From: CAZCPB01 sp044223975
GTDB taxonomy: Bacteria; Planctomycetota; Phycisphaerae; Phycisphaerales; UBA1924
Assembly: GCA_044223975.1 (NCBI GenBank)
Contig: JBGALI010000012.1
Coordinates: 62,001-126,000, forward strand
Direction: 5' to 3'
DNA: 64,000 nucleotides
Shown here one piece after another: positions 26,754 to 35,171 of this stretch (its first letter is position 1; each line of letters starts with the position of its first letter). Made by a program: the position numbers and the translations under genes. The notes below the pieces were generated by a model that was not told the DNA's origin, did not search any database, and worked only from the letters and a program-made list of their open reading frames with translations.

Positions 26754-28028
26754 ATGAAGAAGAAGCCGTTGATCGCGGGAATCTCGCTGCTCGCCGGTCT
26801 GCTTGCCCTGGGCGGCGGGGTGGCGTTCGTGAAGTACCGGAGCATGCGGGCGGCGGCCAACCAGCCGGCGTTCCAGCCGCCGGACTTCGTTGACGTGGTG
26901 GAGGCAACCCCGGTGTCCTGGCAGCCCACGGCACGCCTGGTGGGCACCGTGATCGCCAAGCGCTCCGTGACCCTCGCGAACGAGATCGCCGGCACCGTGA
27001 CCGAGGTCGGGTTCGACTCCGGCGAGCAGACGACGGCCGGTCAGGTGCTCGTGCAGATGGATGTCTCGACCGAGACGGCGGACATGCACACGGCAGAAGC
27101 CGCGGCGAGAGTCGCTCGCGCGGCGGTCGAGGTCGCCCAGGCCAACATCCAGTCCTCGCAGGCCAGCGTCCAGCTGGCCGAGAGCAATCAGCGACGCTTC
27201 AGGGACGCCGGCAAGTCGGTCTCCGCCTCCGACCTCGACCGCATGAACACCGAGCTCGACAAGGCCCGGGCGGACCTTCAGCGCCAGCAGTCCGACCTCG
27301 TCAAGGCCCGGGCCGAGGTGGAGCAGGCCGAGGCGCGGGTGCGGCAGATCCAGACCCTCATCGCCAAGAAGACCCTCAGAGCCCCGTTCCTGGCCCGGGC
27401 GAGCATGCGCACCGTGGACCCGGGGCAGTACCTCAAGGAAGGCACGTCCATCGTCAGCCTGACCGAGGTCACCGACGACATTTACCTCGACTTCGCCGTG
27501 CCCCAGGACTACGCCGCGCGGGTCGCCCCGGGCGCGGTCGTCGTTGCCAAGTCGCAGATGCTCGGGAGCGAGTCCGTCAGGATCACCGTGGTGTCGATCG
27601 ACTCGACCGTGAACCCGACGACCCGCAACGTGAGGGTCAGGTCCAGCGTGCCCAACCCCGACCAGAGGCTCAAGCCCGGCATGTTCATCGACATCGAGGT
27701 CCCCGTCGAGGCCGCCCGGCAGTTTGTCGCCGTCCCCACGACGGCGGTTCGCCGCGCCGCCTTCGGCGATCACGTGTTCGTGCTCGAGCCGGGCGATCCC
27801 GCCGGCGACCCGCCGGGGTCCTTTCGCGCCCGCCAGCGCATGGTCAAGCTCGGCCCCGACATCGCGGGCAAGGTCATCATCAGCGAGGGCCTGAAGATGG
27901 GCGAGCAGCTCGCCACCAGCGGATCGTTCAAGCTCCACGAGGGCTCGCTGGTCATGAAGGCTCCGCCCGTTGCGGAGAAGTCCGGCGCGGCGCCGGCGGC
28001 ACCCGGGGTCGCCGCGGCGGGCCAGTGA
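26754..28028 (+). CDS. RND efflux periplasmic adaptor (membrane fusion protein)
   Basis: 424 residues from ATG 26754, with GAAGGA upstream. An N-terminal anchor helix (IAGISLLAGLLALGGGVAF) lacks a lipobox Cys. Then a biotinyl-lipoyl half-motif (EIAGTVTEVGFDSGEQTTAG), a long helical hairpin rich in Ala/Gln/Glu (~95-200), LRAPFLARASMRTVDPGQYL, and a beta-barrel (LDFAVPQDYAARVAPGA). RLKPGMFIDIEVPVE and VPTTAVRRAAFGDHVFVLE are hallmarks of the HlyD/AcrA family. It bridges the RND pump encoded 53 nt downstream to an outer-membrane channel; no TolC-like gene is in the window. Confidence 0.92.
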   Translation: MKKKPLIAGISLLAGLLALGGGVAFVKYRSMRAAANQPAFQPPDFVDVVEATPVSWQPTARLVGTVIAKRSVTLANEIAGTVTEVGFDSGEQTTAGQVLVQMDVSTETADMHTAEAAARVARAAVEVAQANIQSSQASVQLAESNQRRFRDAGKSVSASDLDRMNTELDKARADLQRQQSDLVKARAEVEQAEARVRQIQTLIAKKTLRAPFLARASMRTVDPGQYLKEGTSIVSLTEVTDDIYLDFAVPQDYAARVAPGAVVVAKSQMLGSESVRITVVSIDSTVNPTTRNVRVRSSVPNPDQRLKPGMFIDIEVPVEAARQFVAVPTTAVRRAAFGDHVFVLEPGDPAGDPPGSFRARQRMVKLGPDIAGKVIISEGLKMGEQLATSGSFKLHEGSLVMKAPPVAEKSGAAPAAPGVAAAGQ

Positions 28029-28081
28029 CCTGGCGGATGGAACGTGGCGTGAGCACCCCAGGCTGACGGGCCGAGGACCGC

Positions 28082-31000
28082 ATGAAGTCATTCACCGACA
28101 TCTTCATCCGCAAGCCCGTGCTTGCCATCGTCATCAACGTGATGATCCTGGCCGTGGGCTGGCAGGCGATCTCCAAGCTGCCGGTGCGCCAGTATCCCCG
28201 CCTTGAATCCAGCGCGATCGTCATCACGACCGCGTACATCGGCGCCAGCGCCGAAACCGTGCGAGGCTTCATCACCACGCCCATGGAAAAGGCCGTTTCC
28301 GCGATCGACGGCATCGACTACATCGACTCCACCAGCACCGCCGGCGTAAGCATCGTCACGGTGCACCTGCGGCTGAATCACTCGAGCAACGCCGCGCTTG
28401 CCGAAATTTCGGCGCGGCTCAACCAGGTGCGCAGCGAACTGCCCCAGGAATCCGAGTCGCCGGTGATCGAAATCCAGCGGACGGACAAGCCGTACGCGAC
28501 CTTCTACATAAGCCTCACCACCACGTCGCTGACGCTGCCCCAGCTCAACGACTTCATGGCCCGCGAGCTGCAGCCCGAGCTGCAGTCGCTCCCGGGCGTG
28601 CAGCGCGTGGGCATCGAGGGGCCCCGCCCGCTGGCGATGCGGATCTGGCTGGACTCCAACAAGCTCGACGCGTTCGACGTCACGCCCGCCGAGGTGAGCG
28701 ACGCGCTGATCCGCAACAACTTTCTTGCCTCCGTCGGCCGCACCAAGGGCACGGACGTGCAGATCGACCTGATGACCGATACCGACCTTCGCAGCCCGGA
28801 GGAATTCCGAAAGCTCATCGTGAGACAGCGCGACGGGAGCATCGTCCGCCTCTCCGACGTCGCGCGCGTGGACCTGGAGAGCGAGGAGGCGACCGGGCAG
28901 GCGGGGTTCAACGGCACCCCCGCGATCTGGTTCTCGGTCTGGCCGCTGCCCAGCGCCAACGAGCTGGACGTCGCGAAGGTGCTCAAGGCCAAGCTCGCGG
29001 CGATGCAGCCGATGCTCCCGGGCGGGGTGCAGATGAAGCTCGCCTACGACGGCACCTACTACATGGAGAACGCGATCAAGGAGATCATCCACACGCTGGG
29101 TGAGACCGTCCTGATCGTCGGCATCGTGGTGTTCCTGTTCATGGCGTCGGTCCGCACGGTGCTTGTGCCGATGATCGCGATGCCGATCTCGCTCGTGGGC
29201 GCGTGCACCGCGATGCTCCTCATGGGCTTCTCGCTCAACCTGCTCACGATTCTGGCGATCGTGCTCGCGGTGGGGCTGGTGGTCGACGACGCCATCGTGG
29301 TCGTTGAGAACGTCGAGCGTCACATGCGCGAGGGCAAGAAGCCGATCCCCGCGGCGATCCTCGGGGCCCGGGAGCTCGTGGGACCCATCATCGCGATGAC
29401 GATCACGCTGGCCGTGGTGTACGCGCCGATAGGCTTCCAGGGCGGGCTGACGGGGATGCTCTTCCGCGAGTTCGCCTTCACGCTCGCGTCGGCCGTGATC
29501 ATCTCCGGCATCGTCGCCGTCACTCTCTCGCCGGTCATGAGCGCGGCGCTGGTGCCCAGCGGCGCTCACGAGGGCCGCTTTCACCGCATGGTGAACCGCC
29601 ATTTCGACGCGCTCAGACGCGCCTACGCCCGAACGCTCGCGTTCGTCTTGGAGATGCGGTGGGCGGTGGCAGTCTCCGCGGTGCTGATCACGGCCGCGGC
29701 GTGGCCGCTCTATTCGATGTCGAAGTCCGAGCTCGCCCCGACCGAAGACGAGGGCGTGGTCTTCACGGTCATCCAGTCCGCGCCGGACGCCTCGCTCGCG
29801 TACACGCTGAAGTCGTTCGACCAAGTCGCCGACGCCTTTCTCAGCACCCCGGAACGCAAGTTCTTCTTCCAGGTGTCGCAGACCACGGGCGGCTTCGGCG
29901 GCATCCAGACGATCGACTGGAACAAGCGGTCGCGCAGCACCGCCGAGATCCGCAACGAACTGTTCCCGAAGCTGATGGCCGTCGCCGGCATCCGCGCGTT
30001 CCCCGCGCTCCCCCCGCCGCTGCCCGGCGCGGGCCAGTTCGACATCGAGTTCATGGTCACGAGCACCGAGGAGGCCGAGCAGATGGCGCCCGTCGCGGGC
30101 CAGCTCGTCGCCGCGGCGTTCGGCAGCGGGAAGTTCCTCTACGCCGACTCGGACCTGAAGGTCGACCTCCCCCAGACCCGGATCATCATCGACCGGGAGC
30201 GCGTCGCGGACCTTGGCCTGAACCTCGCCTCGGTCGGACGTGACCTCGCCCTGCTCCTCTCGGGCGGGTACACCAACCGATTCAATTACGACGGACGCAG
30301 CTACAAGGTCATCCCGCAGGTGGAGGACGCGGCCCGGAGCAGCGCCGACAAGATCATGGACCTGAAGGTCCGTGCCGCCAACGGCGGCCTGGTATCGATC
30401 TCTTCCTTCGTCACGCTCAAGACGACCGCCGCGCCCCGCTCCCTGACCCGATTCCAGCAGCGCAACAGCTTCAAGATCTACGGCGGCGTGGCCCCCGGAG
30501 TGACCAAGGAAGAGGCGCTCCGCGCCCTTGAGACCGCGGCCAAGGGCATCCTCCCCGCCGGCTACTCCTTCGACTACGCCGGCGAGAGCCGCCAGATGCG
30601 GTCGGAATCGTCGTCCCTTGTCTCCACGCTCGGGCTCGCCCTCGGGCTGATCTATCTCGTCCTCGCGGCACAGTTCAGCAGCTTCCGCGACCCCTTGATC
30701 GTCCTTCTCGGCTCCGTGCCCCTGGCCATCACCGGCGCACTCCTGTTCACGTTCCTGGGCCTCACCACGCTCAACATCTACTCGCAGGTGGGGCTGATCA
30801 CGCTGGTCGGGCTGGTCGCCAAGAACGGCATCCTGATCGTCGAATTCGCCAACCACCTGCAGGCGACGGGGCTCTCCAAGTCGGAGGCCGCGCAGCAGGC
30901 GGCGGCCACCCGCCTTCGCCCGATCCTGATGACCTCCGCCGCGACCGTGTTCGGCCACTTCCCGCTGGTGCTCGTTTCCGGCGCGGGAGCCGAAGCCCGG

Positions 31001-31225
31001 AACAGCATCGGCACGGTCCTGGTGACGGGCATGATCATCAGCACGTTCTTCACGCTCTACTTCGTGCCGTGCATCTACAGCCTCCTGGCCGCGGAGCACA
31101 AGCGCGACACGGCCGTTGACGAGCATGACGAGGCAGGGTCGCCCGCGAGTGCCAACGACGCCTCTTCGGGTTACGGCGGCCCCGAAACACGCACGGGCGA
31201 TCTGAGGGCCGTGCCCTCGCTGTAA
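28082..31225 (+). CDS. RND multidrug efflux transporter (AcrB/MexF-like)
   Basis: 1047 residues, the normal length for the HAE1 family. It starts MKSFTDIFIRKPVLAIVINV (TM1). Two large periplasmic loops separate blocks of helices. TM4 carries the proton-relay acidic pair in VGLVVDDAIVVVENVERH. The second half has GLALGLIYLVLAAQFSSF and GLITLVGLVAKNGILIVEFA, and TM12 has RNSIGTVLVTGMIISTFFTL. It pumps hydrophobic compounds out of the periplasm together with the adaptor. The operon is probably under the MarR protein. Confidence 0.95.
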   Translation: MKSFTDIFIRKPVLAIVINVMILAVGWQAISKLPVRQYPRLESSAIVITTAYIGASAETVRGFITTPMEKAVSAIDGIDYIDSTSTAGVSIVTVHLRLNHSSNAALAEISARLNQVRSELPQESESPVIEIQRTDKPYATFYISLTTTSLTLPQLNDFMARELQPELQSLPGVQRVGIEGPRPLAMRIWLDSNKLDAFDVTPAEVSDALIRNNFLASVGRTKGTDVQIDLMTDTDLRSPEEFRKLIVRQRDGSIVRLSDVARVDLESEEATGQAGFNGTPAIWFSVWPLPSANELDVAKVLKAKLAAMQPMLPGGVQMKLAYDGTYYMENAIKEIIHTLGETVLIVGIVVFLFMASVRTVLVPMIAMPISLVGACTAMLLMGFSLNLLTILAIVLAVGLVVDDAIVVVENVERHMREGKKPIPAAILGARELVGPIIAMTITLAVVYAPIGFQGGLTGMLFREFAFTLASAVIISGIVAVTLSPVMSAALVPSGAHEGRFHRMVNRHFDALRRAYARTLAFVLEMRWAVAVSAVLITAAAWPLYSMSKSELAPTEDEGVVFTVIQSAPDASLAYTLKSFDQVADAFLSTPERKFFFQVSQTTGGFGGIQTIDWNKRSRSTAEIRNELFPKLMAVAGIRAFPALPPPLPGAGQFDIEFMVTSTEEAEQMAPVAGQLVAAAFGSGKFLYADSDLKVDLPQTRIIIDRERVADLGLNLASVGRDLALLLSGGYTNRFNYDGRSYKVIPQVEDAARSSADKIMDLKVRAANGGLVSISSFVTLKTTAAPRSLTRFQQRNSFKIYGGVAPGVTKEEALRALETAAKGILPAGYSFDYAGESRQMRSESSSLVSTLGLALGLIYLVLAAQFSSFRDPLIVLLGSVPLAITGALLFTFLGLTTLNIYSQVGLITLVGLVAKNGILIVEFANHLQATGLSKSEAAQQAAATRLRPILMTSAATVFGHFPLVLVSGAGAEARNSIGTVLVTGMIISTFFTLYFVPCIYSLLAAEHKRDTAVDEHDEAGSPASANDASSGYGGPETRTGDLRAVPSL

Positions 31226-31290
31226 ACTCGCCGACACGGACCGCCCCCGGAGGTGCGTCCTGTCGCAGCCATTACAGCCGGGCGCGCCCC

Positions 31291-31690
31291 TCAACGCCCG
31301 GCGAGCTGGCCCGCCGCCCACCCGCGCCACTGGGGCGTATCGCCTCGGAATGCGGTCTCGCGGAGATACTCGTGCGTTGTGTCATTCATTTTTGCCCATC
31401 CGCACCTGCATGCGGGCGATCGCCTGCATCGACTGGATGTGTCCCAGGTAGATCTCAAGCACCGTGCAGTAGGTTTCAAGAGCCTCATTCGAACGCCCCG
31501 CCCGTTCCAGGGCGATCGCCAGATTGAGACGAGGATCGGGGGCACCGGGCATGCGTTTTCGTGTAAAGATCGTACAGAGCAAGGTGGAGCAGCCCTTGAA
31601 CCGGCTGCTGATCGAGGAGACCGAACACCGGTACAGTCGGCGCTGGTAACACATAGGCAGCGGTCAAGCTGACAGAATCGCAGCTGTGGA
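31291..31690 (-). pseudogene. Decayed TPR protein gene, several frameshifts
   Basis: One frame has PDPRLNLAIALERAGRSNEA, LETYCTVLEIYLGHIQSMQA and IARMQVRMGKNE then stop: clear tetratricopeptide pattern. In the neighbouring frame the sequence continues as THEYLRETAFRGDTPQWRGW then AAGQLAGR, a plausible original C-terminus, the shift lying in the A-run near 31382. A second shift upstream (~31600) separates VFGLLDQQ from the frame containing RFKGCSTLLCTIFTRKRMPG. No intact start remains. It fills much of the gap 31226-31773. Confidence 0.6.
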
Positions 31691-31773
31691 GGCTGCCGTT
31701 CACAACGGGGATCCTTGACTTGGGTCAGAAACTTGAGGCGTCGTCGTCGCCACAGCAATAGACCGTCGCTTGG

Positions 31774-32610
31774 TTGCCGCAACCTTCCCCCTCCCCCACC
31801 GGTACCCCGAGGAGCCCCCCACTCCTCGATGCCCCCTGCGAACGCCGCTGCGGCATCGATCGCCTGAAGGGCGAAGCCGCTCCTTGCGGGCTTGGCGACC
31901 AGACCTGGTGCTTCAAGCGGCACACCAGCTACTCGGAAGAGGTTGACCTGCTCCCCAGCTACATGGTGTACCTGGGAGGGTGCAATTTTCGGTGTCGGTT
32001 CTGTGTGCAGGCCCCCTCGTGCTTTTCGCCGCGCGGGGGGGTGAAGGTTGAGCCGGGCGAGGCCGCGGCTGATTTTCTGCATGTGGTCGGGAGGGGGGCC
32101 CGGACCATCAACCTGCTGGGGGGCGAGCCCAGCCTGCACCTGCACACGATCCTTGAGATCGCTGCCGCGGCTGGGGAGCCGCTCCCGCTGCTGCTGAACT
32201 CGAACATGTACATGACCCCCGAGGTCATCGAACTGCTCGACGGGGTGGTCTCGATGTACATCGCGGATTTCAAATTTGGAAATGATCTCTGCGCCCGCAA
32301 CCTGGCCGGGATCGACCGGTACGTGGAGGTCGTGACGAGGAACCTGTTATTGGCGCAGGAACGCGCCGGGCTGATCGTGCGGCACCTGGTGATGCCGGGG
32401 CATGTCGACTGCTGCCTTGAGCCGGTAGCGCGGTGGCTCGCGGCAAACATGCCCGGGGCCCGCACCACGCTCATGACGGGGTACGTGCCGGGGTGGCGTG
32501 CCGCGGCTGATCGCGGCCCGATGGGGCGGTGCCTGGATGAAGACGAAGTGAAACGAGCCGAGGCGCGGTGGCGTGCGTATGGGCTCGCGGTTGAAGGGGA
32601 TTCGCCATGA
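31774..32610 (+). CDS. Radical SAM protein (PflA/PflX-like), first gene of the Ycf46 operon
   Basis: 278 residues from TTG 31774, the only in-frame start before the conserved N-terminus; no clear ribosome-binding site. An N-terminal Cys-rich part (CERRCGIDR, PCGLGDQTWCF) precedes the [4Fe-4S]/SAM motif C70-x3-C74-x2-C77 in YLGGCNFRCRFCVQAPS, then NLLGGEPSLHLHTILEI (the GGE motif) and LNSNMYMTPEVIELLDG. This is the layout of uncharacterised PflA/PflX-type activases. No SPASM domain or partner glycyl-radical enzyme is seen. It overlaps the next gene at ATGA. The substrate is unknown; small proteins in the operon are candidates. Confidence 0.85.
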   Translation: MPQPSPSPTGTPRSPPLLDAPCERRCGIDRLKGEAAPCGLGDQTWCFKRHTSYSEEVDLLPSYMVYLGGCNFRCRFCVQAPSCFSPRGGVKVEPGEAAADFLHVVGRGARTINLLGGEPSLHLHTILEIAAAAGEPLPLLLNSNMYMTPEVIELLDGVVSMYIADFKFGNDLCARNLAGIDRYVEVVTRNLLLAQERAGLIVRHLVMPGHVDCCLEPVARWLAANMPGARTTLMTGYVPGWRAAADRGPMGRCLDEDEVKRAEARWRAYGLAVEGDSP

Positions 32611-32822
32611 ATCCGGCGACCGGATCACACGCCCCCGACGGCAGCGACGGCGACGGCAGAGCGCTGCCGGTGACGATCCGCATCGGGCCCGACGGGCGGG
32701 TGTACTTCCACGACATCACGTGCGACCTTCTGCCGGTGGCGAGTGCGCTTGACCCGCAGAACCGGGAATTGAAGCGGCGGGCCGATGCCGCGGCAGCCTT
32801 TGCACAGAAAAGAGAGCCATGA
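32607..32822 (+). CDS. 71-residue operon protein of unknown function
   Basis: 71 residues: a polar Gly/Asp-rich start, then VTIRIGPDGRVYFHDITCDL (a probable beta-hairpin and strand) and a charged helix (NRELKRRADAAAAFAQKREP). The IGxDGxV segment resembles the opening of the DUF2997-like protein three genes on. ATGA overlaps at both ends tie its translation to the radical SAM gene before it and the AAA ATPase after it, which argues that it is a real and stoichiometric partner. Confidence 0.65.
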   Translation: MNPATGSHAPDGSDGDGRALPVTIRIGPDGRVYFHDITCDLLPVASALDPQNRELKRRADAAAAFAQKREP

Positions 32823-34453
32823 CCCAGGTTGCGCCCAAGCTCAACGGTTCCCTGCCGCACGCCGACCCCGCGCCGCCGGACGAGCTTGATGTGCTCATCC
32901 GCGCCCGCTACCCGGTGATCTACATCGTGAGCTGGGAAGAGGCCCGCGTTGAGCAGCACCTGCTGCGGATCGCCAACCGGCGCGGCAAGCAGCTCCACTG
33001 CTGGTCGGTCACGACGGGCATGCGGCGGACGGGCGCGGGCCCGACGCCGGCGCGCCAGCGGACGCTCGCGGACCCGATCGAGGCGCTCGACACCGTGATC
33101 GAGCACAAGGAACCGGCGATCTATCTGTTCCAGGACTTTCACGCATTCCTGCGGCCGCAGATCCCGTGCAACGCGCCCAATATCCGCAAGCTCCGCGAGG
33201 TGGCGCGGGCGCTCAGCGACAGCTACAAGACGCTGGTGATCTGTGCGCCGCGGCTGGAGATCGCGCCAGAGCTTGAGAAGGACGTCACGGTCTTTGATTT
33301 CCCGCTTCCCACCTCGCCGGATATCGAGGGTCTGCTCAAGCGGATCTGCGCCGACGTGGCGGGCAACGCGGCGTTCTCGGTCAACATCGACGACAGGGGG
33401 CGCGAGTCGCTTGTGCGCGCGGCCAGCGGGCTGACGCTGCAGGAGGCCGAGAACGTCTTCGCCAAGACCCTGGTCAACGACGGCGTGCTGACGGGCGAGG
33501 ACGTCTCGACGGTCTTTGCCGAGAAGCAGCAGATCGTCCGCAAGAGCGGGTTGCTCGAGTACTACGACTCGAGCGCCGACCTTGGCGCCGTGGGCGGGCT
33601 CGACGAACTGAAAGACTGGCTGCAGCGGCGGTCGGTCGCGTTCACCGAGAAAGCTCGCGCGTTCGGACTGCCTGAGCCCAAGGGCGTGCTGCTGGTCGGC
33701 GTGCAGGGGTGCGGCAAGAGCCTGTGCGCCAAGGCGGTGGCGCGCGAGTGGAAGATGCCGCTGCTGCGCTTCGACATGGGCCGCATGTTCTCGAGCCTGG
33801 TGGGATCGTCGGAGGAGAACATACGTCGCGCCATCGCGGTGGCCGAGAGCGTCGCCCCGGCGGTGCTGTGGGTGGACGAGATCGACAAGGCGTTCTCGGG
33901 CAGCCAGAGCTCAGGCGGCACCGACGGCGGCACGACGGCGCGGGTCATGAGCACGTTCCTGACGTGGCTGAGCGAGAAGCAGCGGCCGGTGTTCGTCCTG
34001 GCGACCGCCAACGACATCTCCCAGTTGCCGCCCGAACTGCTCCGCAAGGGCCGGCTCGACGAGATCTTCTTCGTGGACCTTCCGATCATGGCCGAGCGCC
34101 GCGAAATCACGAGGATCCACCTCAAGGCGCGGAAACGCGACCCGGGCGCGTTCGATCTCGACGCGATCGCGAGCGCGGCGGACGGGTTCAGCGGCGCGGA
34201 GATCGAACAGGCGATCGTCAGCGCCCTGTACGACGCGTTCTACCTGGGGCGTGAGCTCAGCACGGCCGACATCCTGGGCAGTGTGCGGGAGACGGTGCCG
34301 CTGTCGCGCACCATGAGCGAACGCATCTCCGGGCTGCGGTCGTGGGCCGAGGGACGGGCACGCTTCGCCTCCAAGCCCGACGCCACGCTGGTGCCACTCA
34401 CGCGGCGGAAGCTCGAAGCAGAATCGCACGATCACCGAGGAGCATCGGCATGA
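32819..34453 (+). CDS. Ycf46-like AAA ATPase
   Basis: 544 residues. The N-terminal ~250 residues are the Ycf46-type region, a P-loop-like fold without its own Walker A (LIRARYPVIYIVSWEEARVE, KEPAIYLFQDFHAFL). The active AAA domain follows: LGAVGGLDELKDWLQRR, Walker A GVQGCGKS (294-301), Walker B LWVDEIDKAF (D353, E354), sensor 1 VFVLATANDISQLPPELLRK, then the Arg-finger region GRLDEIFFVDLP. Ycf46 relatives occur in chloroplasts, cyanobacteria and planctomycetes; their client is not established. ATGA-coupled to both neighbours. Confidence 0.9.
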   Translation: MTQVAPKLNGSLPHADPAPPDELDVLIRARYPVIYIVSWEEARVEQHLLRIANRRGKQLHCWSVTTGMRRTGAGPTPARQRTLADPIEALDTVIEHKEPAIYLFQDFHAFLRPQIPCNAPNIRKLREVARALSDSYKTLVICAPRLEIAPELEKDVTVFDFPLPTSPDIEGLLKRICADVAGNAAFSVNIDDRGRESLVRAASGLTLQEAENVFAKTLVNDGVLTGEDVSTVFAEKQQIVRKSGLLEYYDSSADLGAVGGLDELKDWLQRRSVAFTEKARAFGLPEPKGVLLVGVQGCGKSLCAKAVAREWKMPLLRFDMGRMFSSLVGSSEENIRRAIAVAESVAPAVLWVDEIDKAFSGSQSSGGTDGGTTARVMSTFLTWLSEKQRPVFVLATANDISQLPPELLRKGRLDEIFFVDLPIMAERREITRIHLKARKRDPGAFDLDAIASAADGFSGAEIEQAIVSALYDAFYLGRELSTADILGSVRETVPLSRTMSERISGLRSWAEGRARFASKPDATLVPLTRRKLEAESHDHRGASA

Positions 34454-34908
34454 GCACGGTCTGCGTCCTGACACCGATCGTCATCGGATCCTGGCCCATG
34501 ATCGCTGGCGCGATCGCCGGCGCGGCAAGCTCGCTGGGATTCACGCTCGCCACCGCGGACGTGCCCCTCACGCTCCGCCCCACGGACTCGTCCGTCGAGA
34601 CCGAGGTTCCCAACAGCGAGGTGATGGCCGACGTGCTGGCCCGCGGCGAGAAGATCCGCGTGACCAGGGACGGAGTGGCGGTGGACTTCGGCGTGGACGA
34701 CCGCGGCAAGGTCACGGTGTGCGCGAGCGGGAGAGGCAAGACCAACGGCGAGCTCAAGAAGATCGGCCAGGAGATCGCGGGCCGGGTGGTGCAGCAGTTC
34801 GCGTACCACAAGCTGGTCAACGAACTCAAGAGCCGCGGCTACCAGATCTCGCAGGAACGCGTCGAGCGCGACCAGTCGATCCAGATCACCATCCGCTCGG
34901 GGCATTGA
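34450..34908 (+). CDS. Ycf35/DUF1257-like protein
   Basis: 152 residues. The C-terminal third, QQFAYHKLVNELKSRGYQIS then QERVERDQSIQITIR, matches the DUF1257 (Ycf35) ending, in which a tyrosine-rich helix precedes a Gly-turn and two strands. Upstream, VTRDGVAVDFGVDDRGKVTVC is strand-rich. The N-terminal ~35 residues are hydrophobic/Ala-rich (MIAGAIAGAASSLGFTLATA) and may pack against the fold rather than cross the membrane. In cyanobacteria DUF1257 genes are often near DUF2997 genes, as here. Overlaps the AAA gene at ATGA. Confidence 0.7.
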   Translation: MSTVCVLTPIVIGSWPMIAGAIAGAASSLGFTLATADVPLTLRPTDSSVETEVPNSEVMADVLARGEKIRVTRDGVAVDFGVDDRGKVTVCASGRGKTNGELKKIGQEIAGRVVQQFAYHKLVNELKSRGYQISQERVERDQSIQITIRSGH

Positions 34909-34935
34909 GAACTCGTCCGTTCGAAAGGAAACTCC

Positions 34936-35148
34936 ATGTCCGCCCCTGAGTTCGATGTTTCGATCGGCGCCGATGGCAAGGTCAAGGTCAAGGTGAAGGG
35001 GGTTTCCGGCGAGGAGTGCGTCCGATTGACGGACATGATCCGCGACATCGTGGGCAAGGAAGACAGCCGCGAGAAGACGGCGGAGTACTACGGCCCGGGC
35101 GGGAGCGTCCGGATCGATTCGCACGTCAAGGGGAGGACCGGGGGCTGA
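34936..35148 (+). CDS. DUF2997-like small protein
   Basis: 70 residues: EFDVSIGADGKVKVKVKGVS (two strands joined by a DG turn), then GEECVRLTDMIRDIVG (a helix with the conserved Cys) and a polar tail. This is the DUF2997 pattern, in which two strands precede GxxCxxxxxxxxxxLG. An AAGGAAA lies shortly before the ATG. DUF2997 and DUF1257 proteins are usually encoded together; the role of neither is known. It is one of the two operon genes not reached by an ATGA overlap. Confidence 0.7.
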   Translation: MSAPEFDVSIGADGKVKVKVKGVSGEECVRLTDMIRDIVGKEDSREKTAEYYGPGGSVRIDSHVKGRTGG

Positions 35149-35171
35149 GTATGGCCGCGCGGACCTGAACC

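Noticed and set aside
28088..31330. 1080-codon open frame antisense to the RND pump gene
   Set aside because: Composition (Arg/His/Gly/Asp-rich, no domain) is that of a GC-rich shadow; the sense strand has an unmistakable RND transporter.
31808..31828. CGAGGAG-CCCCCCA-CTCCTCG hairpin as a start-site regulator of the radical SAM gene
   Set aside because: The ATG just after it opens only a 12-codon frame and the radical SAM frame already runs through the hairpin; no functional link could be argued.
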